From NCBI GenBank assembly GCA_964588665.1, contig CAZPQQ010000002.1, forward strand, positions 62,001-126,000: a DNA stretch of 64,000 nucleotides. The letters are read 5' to 3'. Shown here in pieces: positions 1 through 8,600 of the stretch. The notes beneath the pieces were generated by a model, which had not been told where the DNA came from, searched no databases, and saw only the letters and a list, made by a program, of their open reading frames with translations. The position numbers were made by a program, and so were the translations under genes. Numbering within the stretch: the first letter of the stretch is position 1; each line of letters begins with the position of its first letter. Origin of the DNA: UBA2160 sp964588665 (GTDB lineage Bacteria > Chloroflexota > Dehalococcoidia > Lucifugimonadales > UBA1123).

Positions 1-785
1 CACAGCCCGATGTACTGTTTGGCGACGTCCACACATGATGGTTCGATGCCAAACTCCTGCATCAATTTCGCCGCCGGGCCCTTCAAGGCCTGCCCTCCAA
101 CGATTGGGCTGACAGCTATACGGATTCCAGGAAAGAGGCGGACTTTTTCCCGAACATCTCCAACATCTAAAATCGGCGCCACACTCAGGTATGGATTCGA
201 TGGACAATACACTAACGCACCCGAGGTTTCCAACGCCCGCGCGAAGCCAGCGGAGGGTTCGGCCTCGGCCCCGCCGTCGAAGCGAATTGAGGTAGCTCTG
301 GGCTCGCAGTGATGCTTAACGAAATAGTCTTGGAACGCCAACGGGCCAATCTCCGTCTCGACGATCGTGCGAACCCGGTCATCGGTCATCGGCGCGATCT
401 CATGGACGATGCCGAGCGCTCTCGACAACGCCGACGTCACCTCCGACAGGCTCTTGCCTTGACCCAGCATCATGGTCCGCATTATGTGCGTAGCGAGGTC
501 TTTGTCGCCCAACCCGAACCAGGTGTCCGCTCCGTAGGCCGTCAACCGCTCCAGGGCATTGAACGTCTCCCCTTGGAGCCCCCACCCTGTTTCCGGGTTC
601 GAGAGCCCGGCGAGAGTGTACATTACGGTGTCCAGGTCAGGCGACACGTGCAGACCGTGGAACTCTTCGTCGTCGCCGGTGTTCACGACGACGGTCAGGC
701 CTTCCGGCGAGAGCAGCTTGGACAGACCCAGGGCCAGCTTGGCGCCGCCGACGCCACCGGCCAGAGCCAAGATCTTTGTGCTCAA
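1..785 (-). CDS. cofD: 2-phospho-L-lactate transferase CofD, partial (3' end outside window)
   Basis: CofD joins a lactyl- or phosphoenolpyruvyl-nucleotide to 7,8-didemethyl-8-hydroxy-5-deazariboflavin in coenzyme F420 synthesis. Reading the minus strand from a TTG at 785 gives an N-terminus LSTKILALAGGVGGAKLALG, the glycine-rich nucleotide-binding start of CofD, then VNTGDDEEFHGLHVSPDLDT, and later PSNPYLSVAPIL and SPIVGGQALKGPAAK, all typical of the family. About 261 codons are present. The usual length is 300-330, so the C-terminus lies left of base 1. No ATG or GTG fits the conserved N-terminus, so the TTG was chosen; no strong ribosome binding site is seen. The gene diverges from recF. 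It implies F420 in this organism and links to the LLM-type oxidoreductase at 50.2 kb. Confidence 0.9.
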   Translation of the reverse strand, partial: MSTKILALAGGVGGAKLALGLSKLLSPEGLTVVVNTGDDEEFHGLHVSPDLDTVMYTLAGLSNPETGWGLQGETFNALERLTAYGADTWFGLGDKDLATHIMRTMMLGQGKSLSEVTSALSRALGIVHEIAPMTDDRVRTIVETEIGPLAFQDYFVKHHCEPRATSIRFDGGAEAEPSAGFARALETSGALVYCPSNPYLSVAPILDVGDVREKVRLFPGIRIAVSPIVGGQALKGPAAKLMQEFGIEPSCVDVAKQYIGL

Positions 786-896
786 CTGTGGTGTTCCGTC
801 ACTTTCATCTCCCGAGGATCGAGCGCGACCTCTGTCGAATGATGCAGATGTTACAATCGTCCGAGCAGAGCCTTTCGGCGGCCCGGGGGACTTCAA

Positions 897-2102
897 ATTT
901 ACATCTCCAGATTGAGCTTGGTCAACTACCGGTGCTACGAACACCTGGAATTGGGTTTCGACGCCGGGTTCATCTTGCTGGAAGGCGACAACGGTCAAGG
1001 CAAAAGCGCCCTGCTGGAGGCCGTGTACCTAATGGCCATCGCCAAGGCCGGGAGAGCGTCGTCAGACCGTGAATTGGTCCGCTGGCAGGTTAGGCGCGAT
1101 CCTTACTCGCACGCTCAGGTCGCGGCCCAAGTCACCGAGCCGTGCGGCACTATCCGGCTACAGGCGGACTTTCGCCCCCTCCCCCGAACGAGCGGCGACG
1201 ACGACGGTTCGACCAACAATGGCGCCGCCTCGGGCGAGCTCGGCTTCCAGAAGTCGTTCCGTGTTAACGGCATCGGGCGCCCGGCTTCCGGCGTCGTCGG
1301 AATCTTGAACGCGGTCATGTTCGGCGCCGAGGACCTTGAGCTGGTCTTCGGCAATCCGTCCGTTAGGCGTCGGTACATCGATATTCTCGTCTCGCAAATC
1401 GATGACCGTTACCTCAAGAGCCTTCAGCGGTACCAAAAAGTATTGGCCCAAAGAAATCGGCTGCTGAAGCTGCTGAGAGGGCGCTCCGCGTCGTTGGACG
1501 AGCTTCAATTCTGGAACCAGGAGTTGGTTTCGGAGGGAACGGTCATCATAGAACGCAGGGCCCGCAGTCTTGCCAGCCTCGACGGCATCGCCGCGCCGAT
1601 CCACTCGGAACTCAGCGGAAACGACGAACGCCTTCGCCTCGTCTATCGTCCGAACGTGGAAATCGAGCCGGAAGCCGATGAACGCTCGATTTCAGCTTCG
1701 TTCCGGGATGCGCTCGCACGGGCGATCGACCGCGAGATCGCGCAGGGATTCACGTCGTGCGGACCGCATCGCGACGACCTGGCTCCGCTGATTGGCGAAA
1801 TGGAAGCCAGCGCCTACGCCTCCCGAGGCCAGGCGCGGACCATCGTGCTCGCCATGAAGCTCGCGGAGGCGGAGCACCTGAAAACCCGCAGGGGCGAGGA
1901 GCCGGTGCTCCTGCTGGACGACGTGCTCTCTGAATTGGACCTCGGAAGACGAAGGCTGGTCTTGGACCGCATCGAGACCTACCAGCAGTGTCTCGTAACG
2001 ACCGCGGACCCAGGCGTGATCCCCTCGTCGCGGGCTTCCGATATCCGACGCTACCGAGTCAACGGAGGCGCCGTGCAGCCGTTGACGGCCCCGATCGTCT
2101 GA
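897..2102 (+). CDS. recF: DNA replication/repair protein RecF
   Basis: RecF is an SMC-like ATPase that loads RecA at gapped DNA with RecO and RecR. Visible motifs are Walker A (GDNGQGKS), the ABC signature region (YASRGQARTIVLAMKL) and Walker B with D-loop (VLLLDDVLSELDLG). The first in-frame standard start is TTG at 912, but the protein then lacks the first beta strand. The frame is open upstream and reads IYISRLSLVNYRCYEHLEL from ATT at 897, which aligns residue for residue with the N-terminus of Bacillus RecF (MYIQNLELTSYRNY). A GGGGGA sequence at 885-890 sits six bases before this ATT, whereas nothing suitable precedes the TTG. I therefore place the start at the rare codon ATT (about 401 aa) and keep 912 as the alternative. 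It diverges from cofD and is followed 31 bases later by a sirtuin gene. Confidence 0.93.
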   Translation: MYISRLSLVNYRCYEHLELGFDAGFILLEGDNGQGKSALLEAVYLMAIAKAGRASSDRELVRWQVRRDPYSHAQVAAQVTEPCGTIRLQADFRPLPRTSGDDDGSTNNGAASGELGFQKSFRVNGIGRPASGVVGILNAVMFGAEDLELVFGNPSVRRRYIDILVSQIDDRYLKSLQRYQKVLAQRNRLLKLLRGRSASLDELQFWNQELVSEGTVIIERRARSLASLDGIAAPIHSELSGNDERLRLVYRPNVEIEPEADERSISASFRDALARAIDREIAQGFTSCGPHRDDLAPLIGEMEASAYASRGQARTIVLAMKLAEAEHLKTRRGEEPVLLLDDVLSELDLGRRRLVLDRIETYQQCLVTTADPGVIPSSRASDIRRYRVNGGAVQPLTAPIV

Positions 2103-2133
2103 GCATACAAGAATAAACACCTGGAGCCTTGAT

Positions 2134-2919
2134 ATGGTCGACAACACAGAACGCGCATTGGATGAGGCGGCGAGGCTGCTGGTCGAGTCCCGTCATGTGT
2201 TGGCGCTAGTCGGCGCCGGGCTGTCGGCCGAGAGCGGCGTCCCGACGTTCCGAGGGCCGGGCGGGCTCTGGACGAAGCTGGGCGAGCCGAGCATGAACGG
2301 CTACCAGGAATTCCTGGGCGATCCGGCTAGGTGGTGGCGCGAGCAGCAAGATCAACAAGCAGATCCTGATCGAACGGAATTCCGAGAGGCCATCGAACGA
2401 GCGGAGCCCAATCCGGGCCACTACGCCCTAGCCGATCTGGAGCGGATGGGGATTCTGAAGATGACCATCACGCAGAACGTCGACGACCTGCACGCCCGAG
2501 CCGGACAAGAGCTGCTCGCCGAGATTCACGGCAACCGCACACGGCTTCGGTGCATAGACTGCGAGTCCCGATGGCCGCGTGACCGCTTCGAGGGCCAGGA
2601 CTACCCGATCCACTGCCCTGAGTGCCGAGGCCTGGTCAAGAGCGACACGGTGATGTTCGGAGAGCCGATACCCCGAGACGTGCTTGACCTGTGCTTCAGT
2701 CAGACCGAGATGTGCGACTGCATGATCGTTTGCGGCACGTCGGCCACGGTGTACCCGGCGGCCAGTTTCCCCCAAACGGTCCGCGAGCGCGGCGGGGTGT
2801 TCATCGAGGCGAACCCGAATCCGACGCCGCTGTCGCCGCTGGCCAACGTGGTGCTGCGAGGCCAGAACGGCCAAACGCTGCCAGCGCTCGTGGAGCGCGT
2901 GAAAGCGCTCAGAAGGTAG
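2134..2919 (+). CDS. cobB: NAD-dependent protein deacylase, Sir2/CobB family
   Basis: Sirtuins remove acyl groups from protein lysines while splitting NAD to nicotinamide and O-acyl-ADP-ribose. The 261-residue protein has the NAD-binding motif GAGLSAESGVPTFRG (residues 27-41), TQNVDDLH (113-120), the catalytic histidine in EIHGNR (H132), a zinc ribbon of four cysteines (C140, C143, C161, C164) and the late motif VCGTSATVYPAASFP. Length and order of motifs are normal for a bacterial sirtuin. The ATG at 2134 follows recF by 31 bases, so the two may be co-transcribed. Acyl preference cannot be read from the sequence. It lies one repeat element away from two ADP-ribosylglycohydrolases, so three genes of NAD or ADP-ribose chemistry are close neighbours. 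Confidence 0.93.
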   Translation: MVDNTERALDEAARLLVESRHVLALVGAGLSAESGVPTFRGPGGLWTKLGEPSMNGYQEFLGDPARWWREQQDQQADPDRTEFREAIERAEPNPGHYALADLERMGILKMTITQNVDDLHARAGQELLAEIHGNRTRLRCIDCESRWPRDRFEGQDYPIHCPECRGLVKSDTVMFGEPIPRDVLDLCFSQTEMCDCMIVCGTSATVYPAASFPQTVRERGGVFIEANPNPTPLSPLANVVLRGQNGQTLPALVERVKALRR

Positions 2920-3028
2920 ACGCCCGCGGCGCGATGGTGTGCACTCGCGTCGATCCGCCAACGAGCCGGCTCGTTCTCATGGCATTGCGTTAGTCGACGT
3001 GTGGCAATCACTGCTGATGTACGTACTC

Positions 3029-3166
3029 GTAGGGGCGGATTTCAAACCCGCCCAACCATCGATACCGCGCGTTTGGCGCGATTCCTGCGCCAATATTGCC
3101 GAACACGCATTAAACCAGAGGATGTCGCGCGCAGAAACCGCGGGCGGGTTTGAAACCCGCCCCTAC
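3029..3166. repeat. Paired inverted palindromes (REP/BIME-like intergenic element)
   Basis: The intergenic stretch 2920-3246 holds two 25-base near-palindromes. One at 3029-3053 begins GTAGGGGCGGATTTCAAA and the other at 3142-3166 ends GAAACCCGCCCCTAC. Each folds on itself (GGGCGGGTTT against AAACCCGCCC), and the two copies are inverted relative to each other. The same arrangement, with GAGGG in place of GCGGG, is found at 46296-46430. No coding sequence is seen here. It could act as a bidirectional transcript-end structure or be a mobile palindrome. Confidence 0.8.
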
Positions 3167-3246
3167 GGAGTGTTGGCCTGACGCGGGACACCGGTTGGGG
3201 CAGAATTCAGAGATGTCATAGTCGCGGCATTCGCCGCGTGCGGGCG

Positions 3247-4248
3247 CTAGGACAGCGCCTCGACTGCGGCGATTCGCTCTTGGGCTTCTTTGAGGCGGCT
3301 GCGCACCAGTCCGGCCAGGCGCGGAGTGGTTTCGCGGTACTTCACGTCCGGGTTCGCTTCGACCTTTGCGACCCAGGCCGGCGGGAGGCCCGAGGCGCCG
3401 TGCAACGCTCCGACGACCCCGCCGATCATCGTGCCGATCGTGTCGGCGTCGCGTCCGAAGTTGGCGCCCCACAGGATCGCCCGTTCGGGGTCGCCCTCGG
3501 CGAGTTTCAGGATCGCGAGAACAGCGGGGATCGTCTCCATCGAGTCGGCGAGCATAGTCCTCTGGAATTTCGCATAGTAACCCTCGCGGAAATTCTCGTA
3601 GGAACCGGCGCTGGCGGCCAGTTCGAGCGCCGCGGCGATGGTTCGTGTAAGCTCGCCCGCGCTTACGGGCAACAGGTATCGGGTCGCGTCGTCGATGACG
3701 GTGTCGATGGTCGCATTGGCCTCGAAGGCGGATGCTACGGCGGCCGCCATGGCGCATGCGGCGTCGCGGCAGTAACCAGACATGCCGTTGTGGATGAATG
3801 AAGCCACGTCCATCGTCTCGATCGCCGCCTGACGCGGGTTACAGGCGTTGATTATCCCCATGGGCGAGATGGACATGGCCGTCGACGAGCTCTGCATGTT
3901 GCCCCAGCCCGCGTATGCGGGCAACTCCAGCCCCTGCTCCATCTTGCCGACGGCGTTCCGCACTGAGATGAACCACAGATGTCGGTTCTGCTCTTTGAAG
4001 TCGATGAACGACTGCGCGAAGTTGTCGACGTTGGGGCGACCTTCGCTCTTGAAGATCGCGTCGAGCAGTTGCTCGCGGATGGCCGTGTCGTCGGTGCCGA
4101 CGCCTTCGAAGTCAGTCACTCCGTTGGGACCGAATTTCTCGATGATCTCTTTGTAGTGGAGACGTTCAGTGGGCGCGCCCATGGCGTCGCCGATCAAGCC
4201 CCCGAGGAGGCATCCGTAAATCTTGTCGCTCAGTCGGTCCGTTGCCAT
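3247..4248 (-). CDS. ADP-ribosylglycohydrolase family protein (copy A)
   Basis: This 333-residue protein belongs to the DraG/ARH family, which hydrolyses ADP-ribose from proteins or small molecules using a binuclear magnesium centre. Visible metal-binding motifs are GDAMG (residues 20-24), TDDT (52-55) and, near the C-terminus, GRDADTIGTMIGG (from 265). There is no signal peptide or membrane segment. The start is the ATG at 4248, which gives the N-terminus MATDRLSDKIYG shared exactly with copy B; the frame remains open further upstream, but that part has no counterpart in B. It is the downstream member of a tandem pair separated by 117 bases and is probably transcribed with B from the promoter at 5404-5432. 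The substrate is unknown. Confidence 0.88.
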   Translation of the reverse strand: MATDRLSDKIYGCLLGGLIGDAMGAPTERLHYKEIIEKFGPNGVTDFEGVGTDDTAIREQLLDAIFKSEGRPNVDNFAQSFIDFKEQNRHLWFISVRNAVGKMEQGLELPAYAGWGNMQSSSTAMSISPMGIINACNPRQAAIETMDVASFIHNGMSGYCRDAACAMAAAVASAFEANATIDTVIDDATRYLLPVSAGELTRTIAAALELAASAGSYENFREGYYAKFQRTMLADSMETIPAVLAILKLAEGDPERAILWGANFGRDADTIGTMIGGVVGALHGASGLPPAWVAKVEANPDVKYRETTPRLAGLVRSRLKEAQERIAAVEALS

Positions 4249-4365
4249 TTTCGATGGTCCTTTCTGGTTGATCGTGGGCAAAAGGCTGGTTCGAGGTTGT
4301 CGAGAGTTACGGCGTCCATGGAGCATTCCGGCACGTTGACCCTAGCGGCAGACGTGAAATTCCGA

Positions 4366-5367
4366 CTATCCCAGAGCCTCGACGCCGGCGATCCGTCTCT
4401 TGCACTCCTCCTGGCGGCTTCGGACCAATGCCGCCAGGCGTTCGGTGGCGTCCCGGTACTTGACGTCCGGATTCGCCTCGACCTTTGCGACCCAAGCCGG
4501 CGGGAGGCCCGATGCGCCGTGGAGGGCGCCGACGATCCCTCCGACCATCGTTGCGATCGTGTCGGTGTCGCGGCCAAAGTTGGCGCTCCAGACGATGGAG
4601 TTCCTGGGGTCGCCCTCGGCCAGTTTGATTAAAGCGAGGACGGCCGGAATCGTCTCCATTGAGTCGGACATCGTGGTTCGCTGGAATTTCGCGTTGAACT
4701 CTTCGCGGAACCTCTCGTATGAGTCTGCGCCGGCAGCCAGTTTAAGCGCAGCAGCGATGGTCTGCCTGAGCTCTGCGGCGCTGACGGGCAACAAGTACCG
4801 AGTCGCAGCGTCGATAACGGTGTCGACCGTTGCGTCAGCCTCGAACGCCGAGGCGACCGCGGCGGCTATCGCACAGGCGGCGTCGCGGCAGTAACCGGTC
4901 GGGCCGTTGTGGATCAACGACGCCACGTCCATGGTCTCTAGCGCGGCCTGGCGCGGATCGCAGGCGTTGATAATCCCGATCGGCGAAATCGACATCGCCG
5001 CGGAGGAGCTCTGCATGTTGCCCCAGCCGGCATATGCAGGCAACGACAATCCTTGCTCCACCTTGCCTACCGCATTCCGCACCGGGATGAACCAAAGGTG
5101 TCGGTTCTGATCTTTGAAGTCCACGAACGACTGGCTGAAATGATCGACGGTTGGGTGTCCGTCGCTCTGGAAAACCGCGTCGATCAACTGCTCTCGGATA
5201 GCCGTGTCGTCCGTGCCGACGCCCTCGAAGTCGGTCACGCCTTCAGGACCGAATTTCTCAATAATCTCATCGTAGTGGATGAGCTCCGTTGCCGCGCCCA
5301 TGGCATCGCCGATCAAGCCCGCCAGAAGACATCCGTATATCTTGTCACTCAACCGATCCGTCGCCAT
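4366..5367 (-). CDS. ADP-ribosylglycohydrolase family protein (copy B)
   Basis: This protein has the same length (333 aa) and architecture as the neighbour downstream, and by eye about four of five residues are identical, so the pair arose by tandem duplication. It keeps GDAMG, the TDDTAI segment and GRDTDTIATMVGG, so both copies should bind two metal ions and be active. Differences cluster in residues 60-80 (SDGHPTVDHFSQS against SEGRPNVDNFAQS) and 205-235. A short leader of about 30 bases separates its ATG from the predicted transcription start. An AAGG lies about ten bases before the ATG. Confidence 0.88.
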   Translation of the reverse strand: MATDRLSDKIYGCLLAGLIGDAMGAATELIHYDEIIEKFGPEGVTDFEGVGTDDTAIREQLIDAVFQSDGHPTVDHFSQSFVDFKDQNRHLWFIPVRNAVGKVEQGLSLPAYAGWGNMQSSSAAMSISPIGIINACDPRQAALETMDVASLIHNGPTGYCRDAACAIAAAVASAFEADATVDTVIDAATRYLLPVSAAELRQTIAAALKLAAGADSYERFREEFNAKFQRTTMSDSMETIPAVLALIKLAEGDPRNSIVWSANFGRDTDTIATMVGGIVGALHGASGLPPAWVAKVEANPDVKYRDATERLAALVRSRQEECKRRIAGVEALG

Positions 5368-5403
5368 TCTGATATACCTTTTGTATGCGTGGTGGACAGC
5401 GTA

Positions 5404-5432
5404 ATTGTATTGACGCCTCTCAGCACTGTCAA
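5404..5432 (-). promoter_or_regulatory. Sigma70-type promoter for the ADP-ribosylglycohydrolase pair
   Basis: On the minus strand, TTGACA (5432-5427), a 17-base spacer and TACAAT (5409-5404) form a near-consensus promoter. Transcription would start near 5397, about 30 bases before the copy B start codon. It is one of the strongest promoter matches in the window. Confidence 0.75.
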
Positions 5433-5608
5433 TTCCGTATCGACGTATGAGGGGCTTACGGATCGAGGCTCCAGGCCTTGAGACAGTCTGCGCCCGTCAG
5501 CGTTCGATTGACTGCGTTCCAAAGAGGGCGGTACAATCGGCAACGGCGAGGACGGGGCGTTGTTTGAACTTTAGTAAACCGAAAACGGATATCCGGGCAA
5601 GATAGTCT

Positions 5609-8600
5609 ATGCGTTCGCTATCCACGCCCCAGTTCATCCTGAAACGCTTAGCCGACAACTGGAAACTTCTGCTCAGCGTATTCGTCGGTGTCACCGTCGC
5701 CGCCATCCTCGTCAGCGGCGCGCCGGTCTACGTCAAGTCCCTCGGCCGCATTGGGTTCCTAGCATCCATCGAGCAGTCCCCGCCCCTGGTCCTCAACATC
5801 CTCACGACCTCACCCGACATACCGATCGACCGTGACGGGCTGACGCGCATCGAGGATTCAGTCGAGGCGGCGTTTCAAGCCAACCTCTCTCCGATATACA
5901 GAGGCCGGAATCGTTACGTCAAGACTGACACGATCCTTCTGGTCAATCCGGCGCCGATTGTCCCCGATCCCATCCTCGCTCTTGCGCAAGGCCCGTTGTC
6001 CCGGTTCGAGGAGACTCGGGATGCGCCATTCCTCGGCCAGTTCATGAACTCACAAGATATGGCCAACCACGTCAACGTTGTGCGAGGCCGGATGCCCGGT
6101 CCGACCCTCTTTGAGGGCGTCCAGCCAACTTATGCAACTGTCGTGGAAGCGACGCTAGGCTCTCAATTCGCGGAGGTTCTCGGCTTGGACGTGGGAGACG
6201 AAGTCCTCCTGAGCGCGGCAACGAGCACCTCAACCGATCCCCTGGCCGGAGCCGACGATGTAATCGTTCCGATCAACCCCGGCGAAGCGTTCTGGCGTGG
6301 GGGCGTCGGCGTGTTGCTGCCGGGCAACTCCGGCCTGGATGGCGAAGGCGAGATACTGGTGAGCGCAGCCACGTTGGCGCCGGCCAAAGCCGTGGCCCGA
6401 ATCGTTGGAATAATCGACCCGATCGATCAAAGTGAAGAGTTTTGGTTGGATCGCGTCGGTTTGTTCTTCGGCCCGTGGTTCCAGGAGGGGCTCCGCGATC
6501 CCGAGGTGAAGATCGACCGTGACCGGATAGTGGCCGCGTTCATCATCGACCCCGAAGCGGCATCGAAACTGCCTGAAAGGCTAGTCGAGCCGTCGCAGCA
6601 CAGGACTCAGCATGCCAATATCGCCACAGTCACCGGCCTGGCTGAGCACGTGACGATGCTCGAGGGACGACTCCCAGGTGACGAGGTGACAGCCGGTCCC
6701 CGAGGACCGGTCATCGAGGCGATGTTGGGAGCGCCGCTATCCGACGGGTTCAACGTTCGTGTCGGAGACGTCATCAGCCTCACGCCCTTCCTCGACGAGC
6801 CGACATGGGTGTCCGCTCGGATCGTTGGGATAGCCGAACGCACAGACCCAGCCGATCCTTACTGGTTGTGGGGTCCCAGCGGATTCTTTGTTCCGTTGGC
6901 GCCGGAAGAGCCTGCCCACCTGGGAGTAATGATCACCCGAGAGACTCTGGTGGAGGGCATCGCCAATGCATATCCCGGCAGTCTGGCGAGGTTCGTGTGG
7001 TATACCGACGTGGACGCAGAGGGTTTCGACGATTGGTCCGCCGAAGAGACCCGTCTGCGGCTCCGAGACCTAGATGCCGATCTGGCCGAGGCGTTGCCCG
7101 GGCAATTGACGTCCACTGGGATCGACAGGCTTGTGCAGGGTTTCGAGCGCAAGATTCTTCTCGGCAGCGTTCCACTTCTCCTGCTCGTCGCCACCATCGT
7201 CGTTACGGTCTTGTACTTCGTTTCGATGATGGTGTCTTACCTGGTTCGAAGCCGGGAACGCGACGTGGCGCTGCTGAAGACGCGCGGCATCAGCACTCCG
7301 CGAATGTTCAGACTTTACGGGGTCGAGGGCATTTTGGTGACCGCAGTCGCGGTGGCGGCGGCGCCGTTGCTGGCGCTGGCGGGCATCGCCATGGCGGGCA
7401 AGCTTCCGCATTTCGACACGCTGACCGGCGGCGATTTCTTGCCGGTCGAGATCGGCGTCGTTCCGTTCCTCGTGGCGGCCGGCGTCGGAGTGTTGTGTCT
7501 GGGCGTATTCATCGTCCCGGCTGTAGCTTCAGCCAGATCCGGCCTGGTCGTTCTCAAGCTGGCGTCGTCCCGACCGCCCTCCGTCCCATTCTTCCATCGC
7601 TACTACCTGGACCTGGGCCTGATGGTCTTAGTTGGCGTCATCTTCTGGGAACTTCACTCGAGAGGCGATCTTGTTGCTGGCGGTCTATTTGAAGATGTCG
7701 AGGTGAACGAAACCCTGCTGTTGGCGCCAGTGCTCTTGATGGTCGTCGTGGCGCTGCTGTTCTCGAGGTTCTTTCCGCTTGTGTTGAAGTACATAAGTGG
7801 GGAGTCGCCCGTCCTTCTGCATGCGCTCGCTGCGGCAACGACGTTTGCATTGGTCTCCGGGTTGATCGCCAGAAATCTGCTGGACGGGAATTTGACCGCG
7901 TGGATCGGCCCAGTCGCGCCATTGCTGGCCTTCGCAGCCGCGTACGCGGCCAGATTCCGAGCACGCACCACTTGGTGGCGGACGTTGTGGTTGGTGGCGC
8001 AAATACCAGCAGTCGCGGCTTACTTGTTTATTGAGCCCCTCGACACCTCCAGCGTGCTCGTATATCCCGCGGTCGCGCTGGCCTTTGTTGTGCCGGGCCA
8101 GGTCGCTTTCATGCTTTTGGAATCGTATGCCCGCATCGCCCCCGTCTGGGTGTCGTTGGCGCTTTGGCGAATGGCCAGAAACCCGCTCCAATACACATGG
8201 CTGGTTCTGGTGCTTGTCCTCGTGGCCGGTCTCGCGACGCTCTCGCTAACCATGGGAATGACTCTCGAAGCGAGAGACGATACGAGGATCCGGTACGAAG
8301 TCGCCGCAGATCTCAGGGTGGAAATCCGGGTCCCAACCGACAGCCGGGCCCTGAGCGACAATTTCGCTTCCGTCGCCGGAGTCGCCCGAGTTTCGCCGGG
8401 TTATCGGACCGGGGGAACCGGCAAGCTGTTCGGCGGCTCATTTGGCGTCCTCGCCGTGAATTCTTTGGAGTTCGGCGACATCTCGTGGTACCGGAAGGAC
8501 TTCTCAGACGAAGGCTTGGACGCAGTCATGAGCTCGTTGCGGCCGTACCCCCCCCCTAGGCCACTCGCCATCCCTTCCGGCAGCGCCAAAATCGGCGTCT

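Noticed and set aside
3029..3166. Reading the paired palindromes as an IS remnant or attachment site
   Set aside because: There is no transposase fragment or target duplication; a REP-like element explains both copies better.
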